Numbered from the stretch's first letter, positions 9,723 through 24,303 are shown. The stretch is 64,000 bases of DNA from Hyperoodon ampullatus (GCA_949752795.1 CATKHW010000561.1:186001-250000), one strand, 5' to 3'. The notes: generated by a model not told the origin, from the letters alone. Translations and numbers: made by a program.

Positions 9723-11342
9723 AACTAAGCCTTAGGCCAGCAACAATGGAGAGGACCTGACCCTTAGAAACTTACAAGTAAGCTGGAATCTTCAAAAGTT
9801 CAAATCTTTATAAGTAAAAAGATTTATTAAAATGAATAACCAAGTGTTTTAATTGACATCAGATGATCCAAACAACAAACCCTGAGAACATAGAAAAAAT
9901 ATAAATAAAGATATGAGCAGAACTGAATACAACAGAAAACGTATAAAATTGAGGTGATTTAGTAAGTCCAAAGAATATTCTTTGAAAAGATTTAAAAGAC
10001 ACACTTTGATTAAGGAAAACATAAACATATGTAAAGAATATACAGAAAGAATCAGGACAATGTTATAGCAGAGAATATATGAAATGCCAGTAAATTTGAA
10101 CATTTCTGTAAAGGGGACCATTTCCTAGCTCCTAAAGTTGACCAAAACTGACACAAGAGGAAATCATTGAAGGTCATCATGTCTGCCCTTGGCATTCTTG
10201 GAACGCCCTGGCCTCAGAATGCAGCATCGGTAGTCCATGGTAACCTGCGGAGAGGGGGTGGGGCTGAAGGAGGTTGGAACACTGCCCTCACTGAGGGAGT
10301 GGGTGTGGCCATCTCTGCTGTGACTGAACAAAGGGCAGGGGAGCAGGGGGCCCAGGGCAGGGCCCTCAGAGCCCGGCAGGACCAGGGGAGTGTCACAAGC
10401 ATTTGGCCCAGGCCAAAGGGCGCCTTCTTTGTCTGCACAGCTTCCCAAACACTCACATTTCCACTCAGGCCGCCCTCTTTGTTGAAGTGTGTGTGGAACG
10501 TGTCCTCGCAGTACACCTCGCTGCACAGCTAACCATAGGACTGGGCATCGTACCTTCCTGCCAGGTGACCGAAGTTCGCAGGCAGATGGGTCACTGGGAC
10601 CAACGCGGAGAGGCTCCTGCCCTGACCACAGGTCGACCACAGCCGCTGCCCCAGATCGGGGGTTGCAAAGCAGCCCTGTCTGAATCCCCTGCCTCTAGAG
10701 GGAGTATTGGACCAACACTTCTAAAAAATGGGGTCCTTGCGGGCAACTCATCGGAGGGACACAAAAAAATCTTTGCCGACTTTCTCCTGAAGCTTACGAG
10801 CGTTCACACTTAAGCCTTTTACAATGTCAGCTGTTTAGCTAAACATGAGCTCAAGATCTAAATTTACACAATAATGAAGAAATCAGCTACAAGGGGAGAC
10901 AATCAGCAAAAACAATCAATATGAGAATTAGTTTCCCAAGGCCACCCATCAGATGTTGGAATAATCAGGTGCAAGGCAGAATATATACATAAAACTGGAA
11001 CTGGAACAAGGAACAAGGATGTTTTCAAAGACTGGTAGGATCTCTAAAACATTTGTAAAGTACATGTCATTGATAAAGCTAAATACTCAAAGGTTGTGGA
11101 ATACAACAGATTAATCATTGAGAAGAGTGAAATTATGCTGTTTTGAAAACTATGGCAGGTCAGATTTTCTGCCTAATGATATAAGAAGATTTCTCTCAAA
11201 AATACACATTATTTCAAAGACTTATTGGCTGTGAAAAAAGTGAAGGGTATTTCAAATGGCTTGTCTGCAAAGAAAGGTGAGATGTAGGGAATCACAGAAA
11301 GTCGAGGGGAAAATATGTCAATATATACATTGCTATATGGTG
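9723..11342. repeat. Unit 7 (type F, 1,620 bp)
   Basis: gaactgaatac (shared only with unit 13), ctcaagatct, gaaaaaagtg and a private gttgtggaatac. Confidence 0.95.
10188..10619 (-). pseudogene. THOP1-like fragment, copy 7
   Basis: Majority state. Confidence 0.82.
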
Positions 11343-12962
11343 AACTAAGCCTTAGGCCAGCAACAATGGAGAGGACCTGACCCTTAGAAACTTACAAGTA
11401 AGCTGGAATCTTCAAAAGTTCAAATCTTTATAAGTAAAAAGATTTATTAAAATGAATAACCAAGTGTTTTAATTGACATCAGATGATCCAAACAACAAAC
11501 CCTGAGAACATAGAAAAAATATAAATAAAGATATGAGCAGAACTTAATACAACAGAAAACGTATAAAATTGAGGTGATTTAGTAAGTCCAAAGAATATTC
11601 TTTGAAAAGATTTAAAAGACACACTTTGATTAAGGAAAACATAAACATATGTAAAGAATATACAGAAAGAATCAGGACAATGTTATAGCAGAGAATATAT
11701 GAAATGCCAGTAAATTTGAACATTTCTGTAAAGGGGACCATTTCCTAGCTCCTAAAGTTGACCAAAACTGACACAAGAGGAAATCATTGAAGGTCATCAT
11801 GTCTGCCCTTGGCATTCTTGGAACGCCCTGGCCTCAGAATGCAGCATCGGTAGTCCATGGTAACCTGCGGAGAGGGGGTGGGGCTGAAGGAGGTTGGAAC
11901 ACTGCCCTCACTGAGGGAGTGGGTGTGGCCATCTCTGCTGTGACTGAACAAAGGGCAGGGGAGCAGGGGGCCCAGGGCAGGGCCCTCAGAGCCCGGCAGG
12001 ACCAGGGGAGTGTCACAAGCATTTGGCCCAGGCCAAAGGGCGCCTTCTTTGTCTGCACAGCTTCCCAAACACTCACATTTCCACTCAGGCCGCCCTCTTT
12101 GTTGAAGTGTGTGTGGAACGTGTCCTCGCAGTACACCTCGCTGCACAGCTAACCATAGGACTGGGCATCGTACCTTCCTGCCAGGTGACCGAAGTTCGCA
12201 GGCAGATGGGTCACTGGGACCAACGCGGAGAGGCTCCTGCCCTGACCACAGGTCGACCACAGCCGCTGCCCCAGATCGGGGGTTGCAAAGCAGCCCTGTC
12301 TGAATCCCCTGCCTCTAGAGGGAGTATTGGACCAACACTTCTAAAAAATGGGGTCCTTGCGGGCAACTCATCGGAGGGACACAAAAAAATCTTTGCCGAC
12401 TTTCTCCTGAAGCTTACGAGCGTTCACACTTAAGCCTTTTACAATGTCAGCTGTTTAGCTAAACATGAGCTCATGATCTAAATTTACACAATAATGAAGA
12501 AATCAGCTACAAGGGGAGACAATCAGCAAAAACAATCCATATGAGAATTAGTTTCCCAAGGCCACCCATCAGATGTTGGAATAATCAGGTGCAAGGCAGA
12601 ATATATACATAAAACTGGAACTGGAACAAGGAACAAGGATGTTTTCAAAGACTGGTAGGATCTCTAAAACATTTGTAAAGTACATGTCATTGATAAAGCT
12701 AAATACTCAAAGGTTGTGTAATACAACAGATTAATCATTGAGAAGAGTGAAATTATGCTGTTTTGAAAACTATGGCAGGTCAGATTTTCTGCCTAATGAT
12801 ATAAGAAGATTTCTCTCAAAAATACACATTATTTCAAAGACTTATTGGCTGTGAAATAAGTGAAGGGTATTTCAAATGGCTTGTCTGCAAAGAAAGGTGA
12901 GATGTAGGGAATCACAGAAAGTCGAGGGGAAAATATGTCAATATATACATTGCTATATGGTG
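11343..12962. repeat. Unit 8 (type E, 1,620 bp)
   Basis: ctcatgatc, acaatccatatg, gaaataagtg; first member of the E-A-B-C block 8-11. Confidence 0.95.
11808..12239 (-). pseudogene. THOP1-like fragment, copy 8
   Basis: Majority state. Confidence 0.82.
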
Positions 12963-14583
12963 AACTAAGCCTTAGGCCAGCAACAATGGAGAGGACCTGA
13001 CCCTTAGAAACTTACAAGTAAGCTGGAATCTTCAAAAGTTCAAATCTTTATAAGTAAAAAGATTTATTAAAATGAATAACCAAGTGTTTTAATTGACATC
13101 AGATGATCCAAACAACAAACCCTGAGAACATAGAAAAAATATAAATAAAGATATGAGCAGAACTTAATACAACAGAAAACGTATAAAATTGAGGTGATTT
13201 AGTAAGTCCAAAGAATATTCTTTGAAAAGATTTAAAAGACACACTTTGATTAAGGAAAACATAAACATATGTAAAGAATATACAGAAAGAATCAGGACAA
13301 TGTTATAGCAGAGAATATATGAAATGCCAGTAAATTTGAACATTTCTGAAAAAGGGGACCATTTCCTAGCTCCTAAAGTTGACCAAAACTGACACAAGAG
13401 CAAATCATTGAAGGTCATCATGTCTGCCCTTGGCATTCTTGGAACGCCCTGGCCTCAGAATGCAGCATCGGTAGTCCATGGTAACCTGCGGAGAGGGGGC
13501 GGGGCTGAAGGAGGTTGGAACACTGCCCTCACTGAGGGAGTGGGTGTGGCCATCTCTGCTGTGACTGAACAAAGGGCAGGGGAGCAGGGGGCCCAGGGCA
13601 GGGCCCTCAGAGCCCGGCAGGACCAGGGGAGTGTCACAAGCATTTGGCCCAGGCCAAAGGGCGCCTTCTTTGTCTGCACAGCTTCCCAAACACTCACATT
13701 TCCACTCAGGCCGCCCTCTTTGTTGAAGTGTGTGTGGAACGTGTCCTCGCAGTACACCTCGCTGCACAGCTAACCATAGGACTGGGCATCGTACCTTCCT
13801 GCCAGGTGACCGAAGTTCGCAGGCAGATGGGTCACTGGGACCAACGCGGAGAGGCTCCTGCCCTGACCACAGGTCGACCACAGCCGCTGCCCCAGATCGG
13901 GGGTTGCAAAGCAGCCCTGTCTGAATCCCCTGCCTCTAGAGGGAGTATTGGACCAACACTTCTAAAAAATGGGGTCCTTGCGGGCAACTCATCGGAGGGA
14001 CACAAAAAAATCTTTGCCGACTTTCTCCTGAAGCTTACGAGCGTTCACACTTAAGCCTTTTACAATGTCAGCTGTTTAGCTAAACATGAGCTCATGATCT
14101 AAATTTACACAATAATGAAGAAATCAGCTACAAGGGGAGACAATCAGCAAAAACAATCAATATGAGAATTAGTTTCCCAAGGCCACCCATCAGATGTTGG
14201 AATAATCAGGTGCAAGGCAGAATATATACATAAAACTGGAACTGGAACAAGGAACAAGGATGTTTTCAAAGACTGGTAGGATCTCTAAAACATTTGTAAA
14301 GTACATGTCATTGATAAAGCTAAATACTCAAAGGTTGTGTAATACAACAGATTAATCATTGAGAAGAGTGAAATTATGCTGTTTTGAAAACTATGGCAGG
14401 TCAGATTTTCTGCCTAATGATATAAGAAGATTTCTCTCAAAAATACACATTATTTCAAAGACTTATTGGCTGTGAAATAAGTGAAGGGTATTTCAAATGG
14501 CTTGTCTGCAAAGAAAGGTGAGATGTAGGGAATCACAGAAAGTCGAGGGGAAAATATGTCAATATATACATTGCTATATGGTG
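12963..14583. repeat. Unit 9 (type A, 1,621 bp)
   Basis: Extra base and gagcaaatc, with ctcatgatc rather than the ctcaagatc of units 1, 6, 17 and 19. Confidence 0.95.
13429..13860 (-). pseudogene. THOP1-like fragment, copy 9
   Basis: Type A state with gggggcgggg. Confidence 0.82.
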
Positions 14584-16203
14584 AACTAAGCCTTAGGCCA
14601 GCAACAATGGAGAGGACCTGACCCTTAGAAACTTACAAGTAAGCTGGAATCTTCAAAAGTTCAAATCTTTATAAGTAAAAAGATTTATTAAAATGAATAA
14701 CCAAGTGTTTTAATTGACATCAGATGATCCAAACAACAAACCCTGAGAACATAGAAAAAATATAAATAAAGATATGAGCAGAACTTAATACAACAGAAAA
14801 CGTATAAAATTGAGGTGATTTAGTAAGTCCAAAGAATATTCTTTGAAAAGATTTAAAAGACACACTTTGATTAAGGAAAACATAAACATATGTAAAGAAT
14901 ATACAGAAAGAATCAGGACAATGTTATAGCAGAGAATATATGAAATGCCAGTAAATTTGAACATTTCTGTAAAGGGGACCATTTCCTAGCTCCTAAAGTT
15001 GACCAAAACTGACACAAGAGGAAATCATTGAAGGTCATCATGTCTGCCCTTGGCATTCTTGGAACGCCCTGGCCTCAGAATGCAGCATCGGTAGTCCATG
15101 GTAACCTGCGGAGAGGGGGTGGGGCTGAAGGAGGTTGGAACACTGCCCTCACTGAGGGAGTGGGTGTGGCCATCTCTGCTGTGACTGAACAAAGGGCAGG
15201 GGAGCAGGGGGCCCAGGGCAGGGCCCTCAGAGCCCGGCAGGACCAGGGGAGTGTCACAAGCATTTGGCCCAGGCCAAAGGGCGCCTTCTTTGTCTGCACA
15301 GCTTCCCAAACACTCACATTTCCACTCAGGCCGCCCTCTTTGTTGAAGTGTGTGTGGAACGTGTCCTCGCAGTACACCTCGCTGCACAGCTAACCATAGG
15401 ACTGGGCATCGTACCTTCCTGCCAGGTGACCGAAGTTCGCAGGCAGATGGGTCACTGGGACCAATGCGGAGAGGTTCCTGCCCTGACCACAGGTCGACCA
15501 CAGCCGCTGCCCCAGATCGGGGGTTGCAAAGCAGCCCTGTCTGAATCCCCTGCCTCTAGAGGGAGTATTGGACCAACACTTCTAAAAAATGGGGTCCTTG
15601 CGGGCAACTCATCGGAGGGACACAAAAAAATCTTTGCCGACTTTCTCCTGAAGCTTACGAGCGTTCACACTTAAGCCTTTTACAATGTCAGCTGTTTAGC
15701 TAAACATGAGCTCATGATCTAAATTTACACAATAATGAAGAAATCAGCTACAAGGGGAGACAATCAGCAAAAACAATCAATATGAGAATTAGTTTCCCAA
15801 GGCCACCCATCAGATGTTGGAATAATCAGGTGCAAGGCAGAATATATACATAAAACTGGAACTGGAACAAGGAACAAGGATGTTTTCAAAGACTGGTAGG
15901 ATCTCTAAAACATTTGTAAAGTACATGTCATTGATAAAGCTAAATACTCAAAGGTTGTGTAATACAACAGATTAATCATTGAGAAGAGTGAAATTATGCT
16001 GTTTTGAAAACTATGGCAGGTCAGATTTTCTGCCTAATGATATAAGAAGATTTCTCTCAAAAATACACATTATTTCAAAGACTTATTGGCTGTGAAATAA
16101 GTGAAGGGTATTTCAAATGGCTTGTCTGCAAAGAAAGGTGAGATGTAGGGAATCACAGAAAGTCGAGGGGAAAATATGTCAATATATACATTGCTATATG
16201 GTG
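14584..16203. repeat. Unit 10 (type B, 1,620 bp)
   Basis: ctcatgatc, gaaataagtg; no private change noticed, close to unit 2. Confidence 0.95.
15049..15480 (-). pseudogene. THOP1-like fragment, copy 10
   Basis: Type B state (caatgcgg, aggttcctg). Confidence 0.82.
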
Positions 16204-17823
16204 AACTAAGCCTTAGGCCAGCAACAATGGAGAGGACCTGACCCTTAGAAACTTACAAGTAAGCTGGAATCTTCAAAAGTTCAAATCTTTATAAGTAAAA
16301 AGATTTATTAAAATGAATAACCAAGTGTTTTAATTGACATCAGATGATCAAAACAACAAACCCTGAGAACATAGAAAAAATATAAATAAAGATATGAGCA
16401 GAACTTAATACAACAGAAAACGTATAAAATTGAGGTGATTTAGTAAGTCCAAAGAATATTCTTTGAAAAGATTTAAAAGACACACTTTGATTAAGGAAAA
16501 CATAAACATATGTAAAGAATATACAGAAAGAATCAGGACAATGTTATAGCAGAGAATATATGAAATGCCAGTAAATTTGAACATTTCTGTAAAGGGGACC
16601 ATTTCTTAGCTCCTAAAGTTGACCAAAACTGACACAAGAGGAAATCATTGAAGGTCATCATGTCTGCCCTTGGCATACTTGGAACGCCCTGGCCTCAGAA
16701 TGCAGCATCGGTAGTCCATGGTAACCTGCGAAGAGGGGGCGGGGCTGAAGCAGGTTGGAACACTGCCCTCACTGAGGGAGTGGGTGTGGCCATCTCTGCT
16801 GTGACTGAACAAAGGGCAGGGGAGCAGGGGGCCCAGAGCAGGGCCCTCAGAGCCCGGCAGGACCAGGGGAGTGTCACAGGCATTTGGCCCAGGCCAAAGG
16901 GCGCCTTCTTTGTCTGCACAGCTTCCCAAACACTCACATTTCCACTCAGGCCGCCCTCTTTGTTGAAGTGTGTGTGGAACGTGTCCTCGCAGTACACCTC
17001 GCTGCACAGCTAACCATAGGACTGGGCATCGTACCTTCCTGCCAGGTGACCGAAGTTCGCAGGCAGATGGGTCACTGGGACCAACGCGGAGAGGCTCCTG
17101 CCCTGACCACAGGTCGACCACAGCCGCTGCCCCAGATCGGGGGTTGCAAAGCAGCCCTGTCTGAATCCCCTGCCTCTAGAGGGAGTATTGGACCAACACT
17201 TCTAAAAAATGGGGTCCTTGCGGGCAACTCATCGGAGGGACACAAAAAAATCTTTGCCGACTTTCTCCTGAAGCTTACGAGCGTTCACACTTAAGCCTTT
17301 TACAATGTCAGCTGTTTAGCTAAACATGAGCTCATGATCTAAATTTACACAATAATGAAGAAATCAGCTACAAGGGGAGACAATCAGCAAAAACAATCAA
17401 TATGAGAATTAGTTTCCCAAGGCCACCCATCAGATGTTGGAATAATCAGGTGCAAGGCAGAATATATACATAAAACTGGAACTGGAACAAGGAACAAGGA
17501 TGTTTTCAAAGACTGGTAGGATCTCTAAAACATTTGTAAAGTACATGTCATTGATAAAGCTAAATACTCAAAGGTTGTGTAATACAACAGATTAATCATT
17601 GAGAAGAGTGAAATTATGCTGTTTTGAAAACTATGGCAGGTCAGATTTTCTGCCTAATGATATAAGAAGATTTCTCTCAAAAATACACATTATTTCAAAG
17701 ACTTATTGGCTGTGAAATAAGTGAAGGGTATTTCAAATGGCTTGTCTGCAAAGAAAGGTGAGATGTAGGGAATCACAGAAAGTCGAGGGGAAAATATGTC
17801 AATATATACATTGCTATATGGTG
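16204..17823. repeat. Unit 11 (type C, 1,620 bp)
   Basis: gatgatcaaaac, catttcttagc, ctcatgatc. Confidence 0.95.
16669..17100 (-). pseudogene. THOP1-like fragment, copy 11
   Basis: Type C state: ggcatactt turns the Asn of SKNAK into Tyr, acceptor tract CTCTTCGCAG, gaagcagg and cccagagcagg in the intron. A private gtcacaggcatt is also present. Confidence 0.82.
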
Positions 17824-19443
17824 AACTAAGCCTTAGGCCAGCAACAATGGAGAGGACCTGACCCTTAGAAACTTACAAGTAAGCTGGAATCTTCAAAAGT
17901 TCAAATCTTTATAAGTAAAAAGATTTATTAAAATGAATAACCAAGTGTTTTAATTGACATCAGATGATCCAAACAACAAACCCTGAGAACATAGAAAAAA
18001 TATAAATAAAGATATGAGCAGAACTTAATACAACAGAAAACGTATAAAATTGAGGTGATTTAGTAAGTCCAAAGAATATTCTTTGAAAAGATTTAAAAGA
18101 CACACTTTGATTAAGGAAAACATAAACATATGTAAAGAATATACAGAAAGAATCAGGACAATGTTATAGCAGAGAATATATGAAATGCCAGTAAATTTGA
18201 ACATTTCTGTAAAGGGGACCATTTCCTAGCTCCTAAAGTTGACCAAAACTGACACAAGAGGAAATCATTGAAGGTCATCATGTCTGCCCTTGGCATTCTT
18301 GGAACGCCCTGGCCTCAGAATGCAGCATCGGTAGTCCATGGTAACCTGCGGAGAGGGGGTGGGGCTGAAGGAGGTTGGAACACTGCCCTCACTGAGGGAG
18401 TGGGTGTGGCCATCTCTGCTGTGACTGAACAAAGGGCAGGGGAGCAGGGGGCCCAGGGCAGGGCCCTCAGAGCCCGGCAGGACCAGGGGAGTGTCACAAG
18501 CATTTGGCCCAGGCCAAAGGGCGCCTTCTTTGTCTGCACAGCTTCCCAAACACTCACATTTCCACTCAGGCCGCCCTCTTTGTTGAAGTGTGTGTGGAAC
18601 GTGTCCTCGCAGTACACCTCGCTGCACAGCTAACCATAGGACTGGGCATCGTACCTTCCTGCCAGGTGACCGAAGTTCGCAGGCAGATGGGTCACTGGGA
18701 CCAACGCGGAGAGGCTCCTGCCCTGACCACAGGTCGACCACAGCCGCTGCCCCAGATCGGGGGTTGCAAAGCAGCCCTGTCTGAATCCCCTGCCTCTAGA
18801 GGGAGTATTGGACCAACACTTCTAAAAAATGGGGTCCTTGCGGGCAACTCATCGGAGGGACACAAAAAAATCTTTGCCGACTTTCTCCTGAAGCTTACGA
18901 GCGTTCACACTTAAGCCTTTTACAATGTCAGCTGTTTAGCTAAACATGAGCTCATGATCTAAATTTACACAATAATGAAGAAATCAGCTACAAGGGGAGA
19001 CAATCAGCAAAAACAATCCATATGAGAATTAGTTTCCCAAGGCCACCCATCAGATGTTGGAATAATCAGGTGCAAGGCAGAATATATACATAAAACTGGA
19101 ACTGGAACAAGGAACAAGGATGTTTTCAAAGACTGGTAGGATCTCTAAAACATTTGTAAAGTACATGTCATTGATAAAGCTAAATACTCAAAGGTTGTGT
19201 AATACAACAGATTAATCATTGAGAAGAGTGAAATTATGCTGTTTTGAAAACTATGGCAGGTCAGATTTTCTGCCTAATGATATAAGAAGATTTCTCTCAA
19301 AAATACACATTATTTCAAAGACTTATTGGCTGTGAAATAAGTGAAGGGTATTTCAAATGGCTTGTCTGCAAAGAAAGGTGAGATGTAGGGAATCACAGAA
19401 AGTCGAGGGGAAAATATGTCAATATATACATTGCTATATGGTG
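17824..19443. repeat. Unit 12 (type E, 1,620 bp)
   Basis: ctcatgatc, acaatccatatg, gaaataagtg. Confidence 0.95.
18289..18720 (-). pseudogene. THOP1-like fragment, copy 12
   Basis: Majority state. Confidence 0.82.
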
Positions 19444-21063
19444 AACTAAGCCTTAGGCCAGCAACAATGGAGAGGACCTGACCCTTAGAAACTTACAAGT
19501 AAGCTGGAATCTTCAAAAGTTCAAATCTTTATAAGTAAAAAGATTTATTAAAATGAATAACCAAGTGTTTTAATTGACATCAGATGATCCAAACAACAAA
19601 CCCTGAGAACATAGAAAAAATATAAATAAAGATATGAGCAGAACTGAATACAACAGAAAACGTATAAAATTGAGGTGATTTAGTAAGTCCAAAGAATATT
19701 CTTTGAAAAGATTTAAAAGACACACTTTGATTAAGGAAAACATAAACATATGTAAAGAATATACAGAAAGAATCAGGACAATGTTATAGCAGAGAATATA
19801 TGAAATGCCAGTAAATTTGAACATTTCTGTAAAGGGGACCATTTCCTAGCTCCTAAAGTTGACCAAAACTGACACAAGAGGAAATCATTGAAGGTCATCA
19901 TGTCTGCCCTTGGCATTCTTGGAACGCCCTGGCCTCAGAATGCAGCATCGGTAGTCCATGGTAACCTGCGGAGAGGGGGTGGGGCTGAAGGAGGTTGGAA
20001 CACTGCCCTCACTGAGGGAGTGGGTGTGGCCATCTCTGCTGTGACTGAACAAAGGGCAGGGGAGCAGGGGGCCCAGGGCAGGGCCCTCAGAGCCCGGCAG
20101 GACCAGGGGAGTGTCACAAGCATTTGGCCCAGGCCAAAGGGCGCCTTCTTTGTCTGCACAGCTTCCCAAACACTCACATTTCCACTCAGGCCGCCCTCTT
20201 TGTTGAAGTGTGTGTGGAACGTGTCCTCGCAGTACACCTCGCTGCACAGCTAACCATAGGACTGGGCATCGTACCTTCCTGCCAGGTGACCGAAGTTCGC
20301 AGGCAGATGGGTCACTGGGACCAACGCGGAGAGGCTCCTGCCCTGACCACAGGTCGCCCACAGCCGCTGCCCCAGATCGGGGGTTGCAAAGCAGCCCTGT
20401 CTGAATCCCCTGCCTCTAGAGGGAGTATTGGACCAACACTTCTAAAAAATGGGGTCCTTGCGGGCAACTCATCGGAGGGACACAAAAAAATCTTTGCCGA
20501 CTTTCTCCTGAAGCTTACGAGCGTTCACACTTAAGCCTTTTACAATGTCAGCTGTTTAGCTAAACATGAGCTCATGATCTAAATTTACACAATAATGAAG
20601 AAATCAGCTACAAGGGGAGACAATCAGCAAAAACAATCAATATGAGAATTAGTTTCCCAAGGCCACCCATCAGATGTTGGAATAATCAGGTGCAAGGCAG
20701 AATATATACATAAAACTGGAACTGGAACAAGGAACAAGGATGTTTTCAAAGACTGGTAGGATCTCTAAAACATTTGTAAAGTACATGTCATTGATAAAGC
20801 TAAATACTCAAAGGTTGTGTAATACAACAGATTAATCATTGAGAAGAGTGAAATTATGCTGTTTTGAAAACTATGGCAGGTCAGATTTTCTGCCTAATGA
20901 TATAAGAAGATTTCTCTCAAAAATACACATTATTTCAAAGACTTATTGGCTGTGAAATAAGTTAAGGGTATTTCAAATGGCTTGTCTGCAAAGAAAGGTG
21001 AGATGTAGGGAATCACAGAAAGTCGAGGGGAAAATATGTCAATATATACATTGCTATATGGTG
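19444..21063. repeat. Unit 13 (type F, 1,620 bp)
   Basis: gaactgaatac as in unit 7 but ctcatgatc; private gtcgcccac (GTCGAC lost) and gttaagggta. Confidence 0.95.
19909..20340 (-). pseudogene. THOP1-like fragment, copy 13
   Basis: Majority state within the fragment; the gtcgccc change lies just outside it. Confidence 0.82.
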
Positions 21064-22683
21064 AACTAAGCCTTAGGCCAGCAACAATGGAGAGGACCTG
21101 ACCCTTAGAAACTTACAAGTAAGCTGGAATCTTCAAAAGTTCAAATCTTTATAAGTAAAAAGATTTATTAAAATGAATAACCAAGTGTTTTAATTGACAT
21201 CAGATGATCCAAACAACAAACCCTGAGAACATAGAAAAAATATAAATAAAGATATGAGCAGAACTTAATACAACAGAAAACGTATAAAATTGAGGTGATT
21301 TAGTAAGTCCAAAGAATATTCTTTGAAAAGATTTAAAAGACACACTTTGATTAAGGAAAACATAAACATATGTAAAGAATATACAGAAAGAATCAGGACA
21401 ATGTTATAGCAGAGAATATATGAAATGCCAGTAAATTTGAACATTTCTGTAAAGGGGACCATTTCCTAGCTCCTAAAGTTGACCAAAACTGACACAAGAG
21501 GAAATCATTGAAGGTCATCATGTCTGCCCTTGGCATTCTTGGAACGCCCTGGCCTCAGAATGCAGCATCGGTAGTCCATGGTAACCTGCGGAGAGGGGGT
21601 GGGGCTGAAGGAGGTTGGAACACTGCCCTCACTGAGGGAGTGGGTGTGGCCATCTCTGCTGTGACTGAACAAAGGGCAGGGGAGCAGGGGGCCCAGGGCA
21701 GGGCCCTCAGAGCCCGGCAGGACCAGGGGAGTGTCACAAGCATTTGGCCCAGGCCAAAGGGCGCCTTCTTTGTCTGCACAGCTTCCCAAACACTCACATT
21801 TCCACTCAGGCCGCCCTCTTTGTTGAAGTGTGTGTGGAACGTGTCCTCGCAGTACACCTCGCTGCACAGCTAACCATAGGACTGGGCATCGTACCTTCCT
21901 GCCAGGTGACCGAAGTTCGCAGGCAGATGGGTCACTGGGACCAACGCGGAGAGGCTCCTGCCCTGACCACAGGTCGACCACAGCCGCTGCCCCAGATCGG
22001 GGGTTGCAAAGCAGCCCTGTCTGAATCCCCTGCCTCTAGAGGGAGTATTGGACCAACACTTCTAAAAAATGGGGTCCTTGCGGGCAACTCATCGGAGGGA
22101 CACAAAAAAATCTTTGCCGACTTTCTCCTGAAGCTTACGAGCGTTCACACTTAAGCCTTTTACAATGTCAGCTGTTTAGCTAAACATGAGCTCAAGATCT
22201 AAATTTACACAATAATGAAGAAATCAGCTACAAGGGGAGACAATCAGCAAAAACAATCAATATGAGAATTAGTTTCCCAAGGCCACCCATCAGATGTTGG
22301 AATAATCAGGTGCAAGGCAGAATATATACATAAAACTGGAACTGGAACAAGGAACAAGGATGTTTTCAAAGACTGGTAGGATCTCTAAAACATTTGTAAA
22401 GTACATGTCATTGATAAAGCTAAATACTCAAAGGTTGTGTAATACAACAGATTAATCATTGAGAAGAGTGAAATTATGCTGTTTTGAAAACTATGCCAGG
22501 TCAGATTTTCTGCCTAATGATATAAGAAGATTTCTCTCAAAAATACACATTATTTCAAAGACTTATTGGCTGTGAAAAAAGTGAAGGGTATTTCAAATGG
22601 CTTGTCTGCAAAGAAAGGTGAGATGTAGGGAATCACAGAAAGTCGAGGGGAAAATATGTCAATATATACATTGCTATATGGTG
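21064..22683. repeat. Unit 14 (type D, 1,620 bp)
   Basis: ctcaagatct, ctatgccagg, gaaaaaagtg, the same combination as unit 3. Confidence 0.95.
21529..21960 (-). pseudogene. THOP1-like fragment, copy 14
   Basis: Majority state. Confidence 0.82.
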
Positions 22684-24303
22684 AACTAAGCCTTAGGCCA
22701 GCAACAATGGAGAGGACCTGACCCTTAGAAACTTACAAGTAAGCTGGAATCTTCAAAAGTTCAAATCTTTATAAGTAAAAAGATTTATTAAAATGAATAA
22801 CCAAGTGTTTTAATTGACATCAGATGATCCAAACAACAAACCCTGAGAACATAGAAAAAATATAAATAAAGATATGAGCAGAACTTAATACAACAGAAAA
22901 CGTATAAAATTGAGGTGATTTAGTAAGTCCAAAGAATATTCTTTGAAAAGATTTAAAAGACACACTTTGATTAAGGAAAACATAAACATATGTAAAGAAT
23001 ATACAGAAAGAATCAGGACAATGTTATAGCAGAGAATATATGAAATGCCAGTAAATTTGAACATTTCTGTAAAGGGGACCATTTCCTAGCTCCTAAAGTT
23101 GACCAAAACTGACACAAGAGGAAATCATTGAAGGTCATCATGTCTGCCCTTGGCATTCTTGGAACGCCCTGGCCTCAGAATGCAGCATCGGTAGTCCATG
23201 GTAACCTGCGGAGAGGGGGTGGGGCTGAAGGAGGTTGGAACACTGCCCTCACTGAGGGAGTGGGTGTGGCCATCTCTGCTGTGACTGAACAAAGGGCAGG
23301 GGAGCAGGGGGCCCAGGGCAGGGCCCTCAGAGCCCGGCAGGACCAGGGGAGTGTCACAAGCATTTGGCCCAGGCCAAAGGGCGCCTTCTTTGTCTGCACA
23401 GCTTCCCAAACACTCACATTTCCACTCAGGCCGCCCTCTTTGTTGAAGTGTGTGTGGAACGTGTCCTCGCAGTACACCTCGCTGCACAGCTAACCATAGG
23501 ACTGGGCATCGTACCTTCCTGCCAGGTGACCGAAGTTCGCAGGCAGATGGGTCACTGGGACCAACGCGGAGAGGCTCCTGCCCTGACCACAGGTCGACCA
23601 CAGCCGCTGCCCCAGATCGGGGGTTGCAAAGCAGCCCTGTCTGAATCCCCTGCCTCTAGAGGGAGTATTGGACCAACACTTCTAAAAAATGGGGTCCTTG
23701 CGGGCAACTCATCGGAGGGACACAAAAAAATCTTTGCCGACTTTCTCCTGAAGCTTACGAGCGTTCACACTTAAGCCTTTTACAATGTCAGCTGTTTAGC
23801 TAAACATGAGCTCAAGATCTAAATTTACACAATAATGAAGAAATCAGCTACAAGGGGAGACAATCAGCAAAAACAATCAATATGAGAATTAGTTTCCCAA
23901 GGCCACCCATCAGATGTTGGAATAATCAGGTGCAAGGCAGAATATATACATAAAACTGGAACTGGAACAAGGAACAAGGATGTTTTCAAAGACTGGTAGG
24001 ATCTCTAAAACATTTGTAAAGTACATGTCATTGATAAAGCTAAATACTCAAAGGTTGTGTAATACAACAGATTAATCATTGAGAAGAGTGAAATTATGCT
24101 GTTTTGAAAACTATGGCAGGTCAGATTTTCTGCCTAATGATATAAGAAGATTTCTCTCAAAAATACACATTATTTCAAAGACTTATTGGCTGTGAAAAAA
24201 GTGAAGGGTATTTCAAATGGCTTGTCTGCAAAGAAAGGTGAGATGTAGGGAATCACAGAAAGTCGAGGGGAAAATATGTCAATATATACATTGCTATATG
24301 GTG
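22684..24303. repeat. Unit 15 (type D', 1,620 bp)
   Basis: ctcaagatct and gaaaaaagtg with ctatggcagg, as in unit 4. Confidence 0.95.
23149..23580 (-). pseudogene. THOP1-like fragment, copy 15
   Basis: Majority state. Confidence 0.82.
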
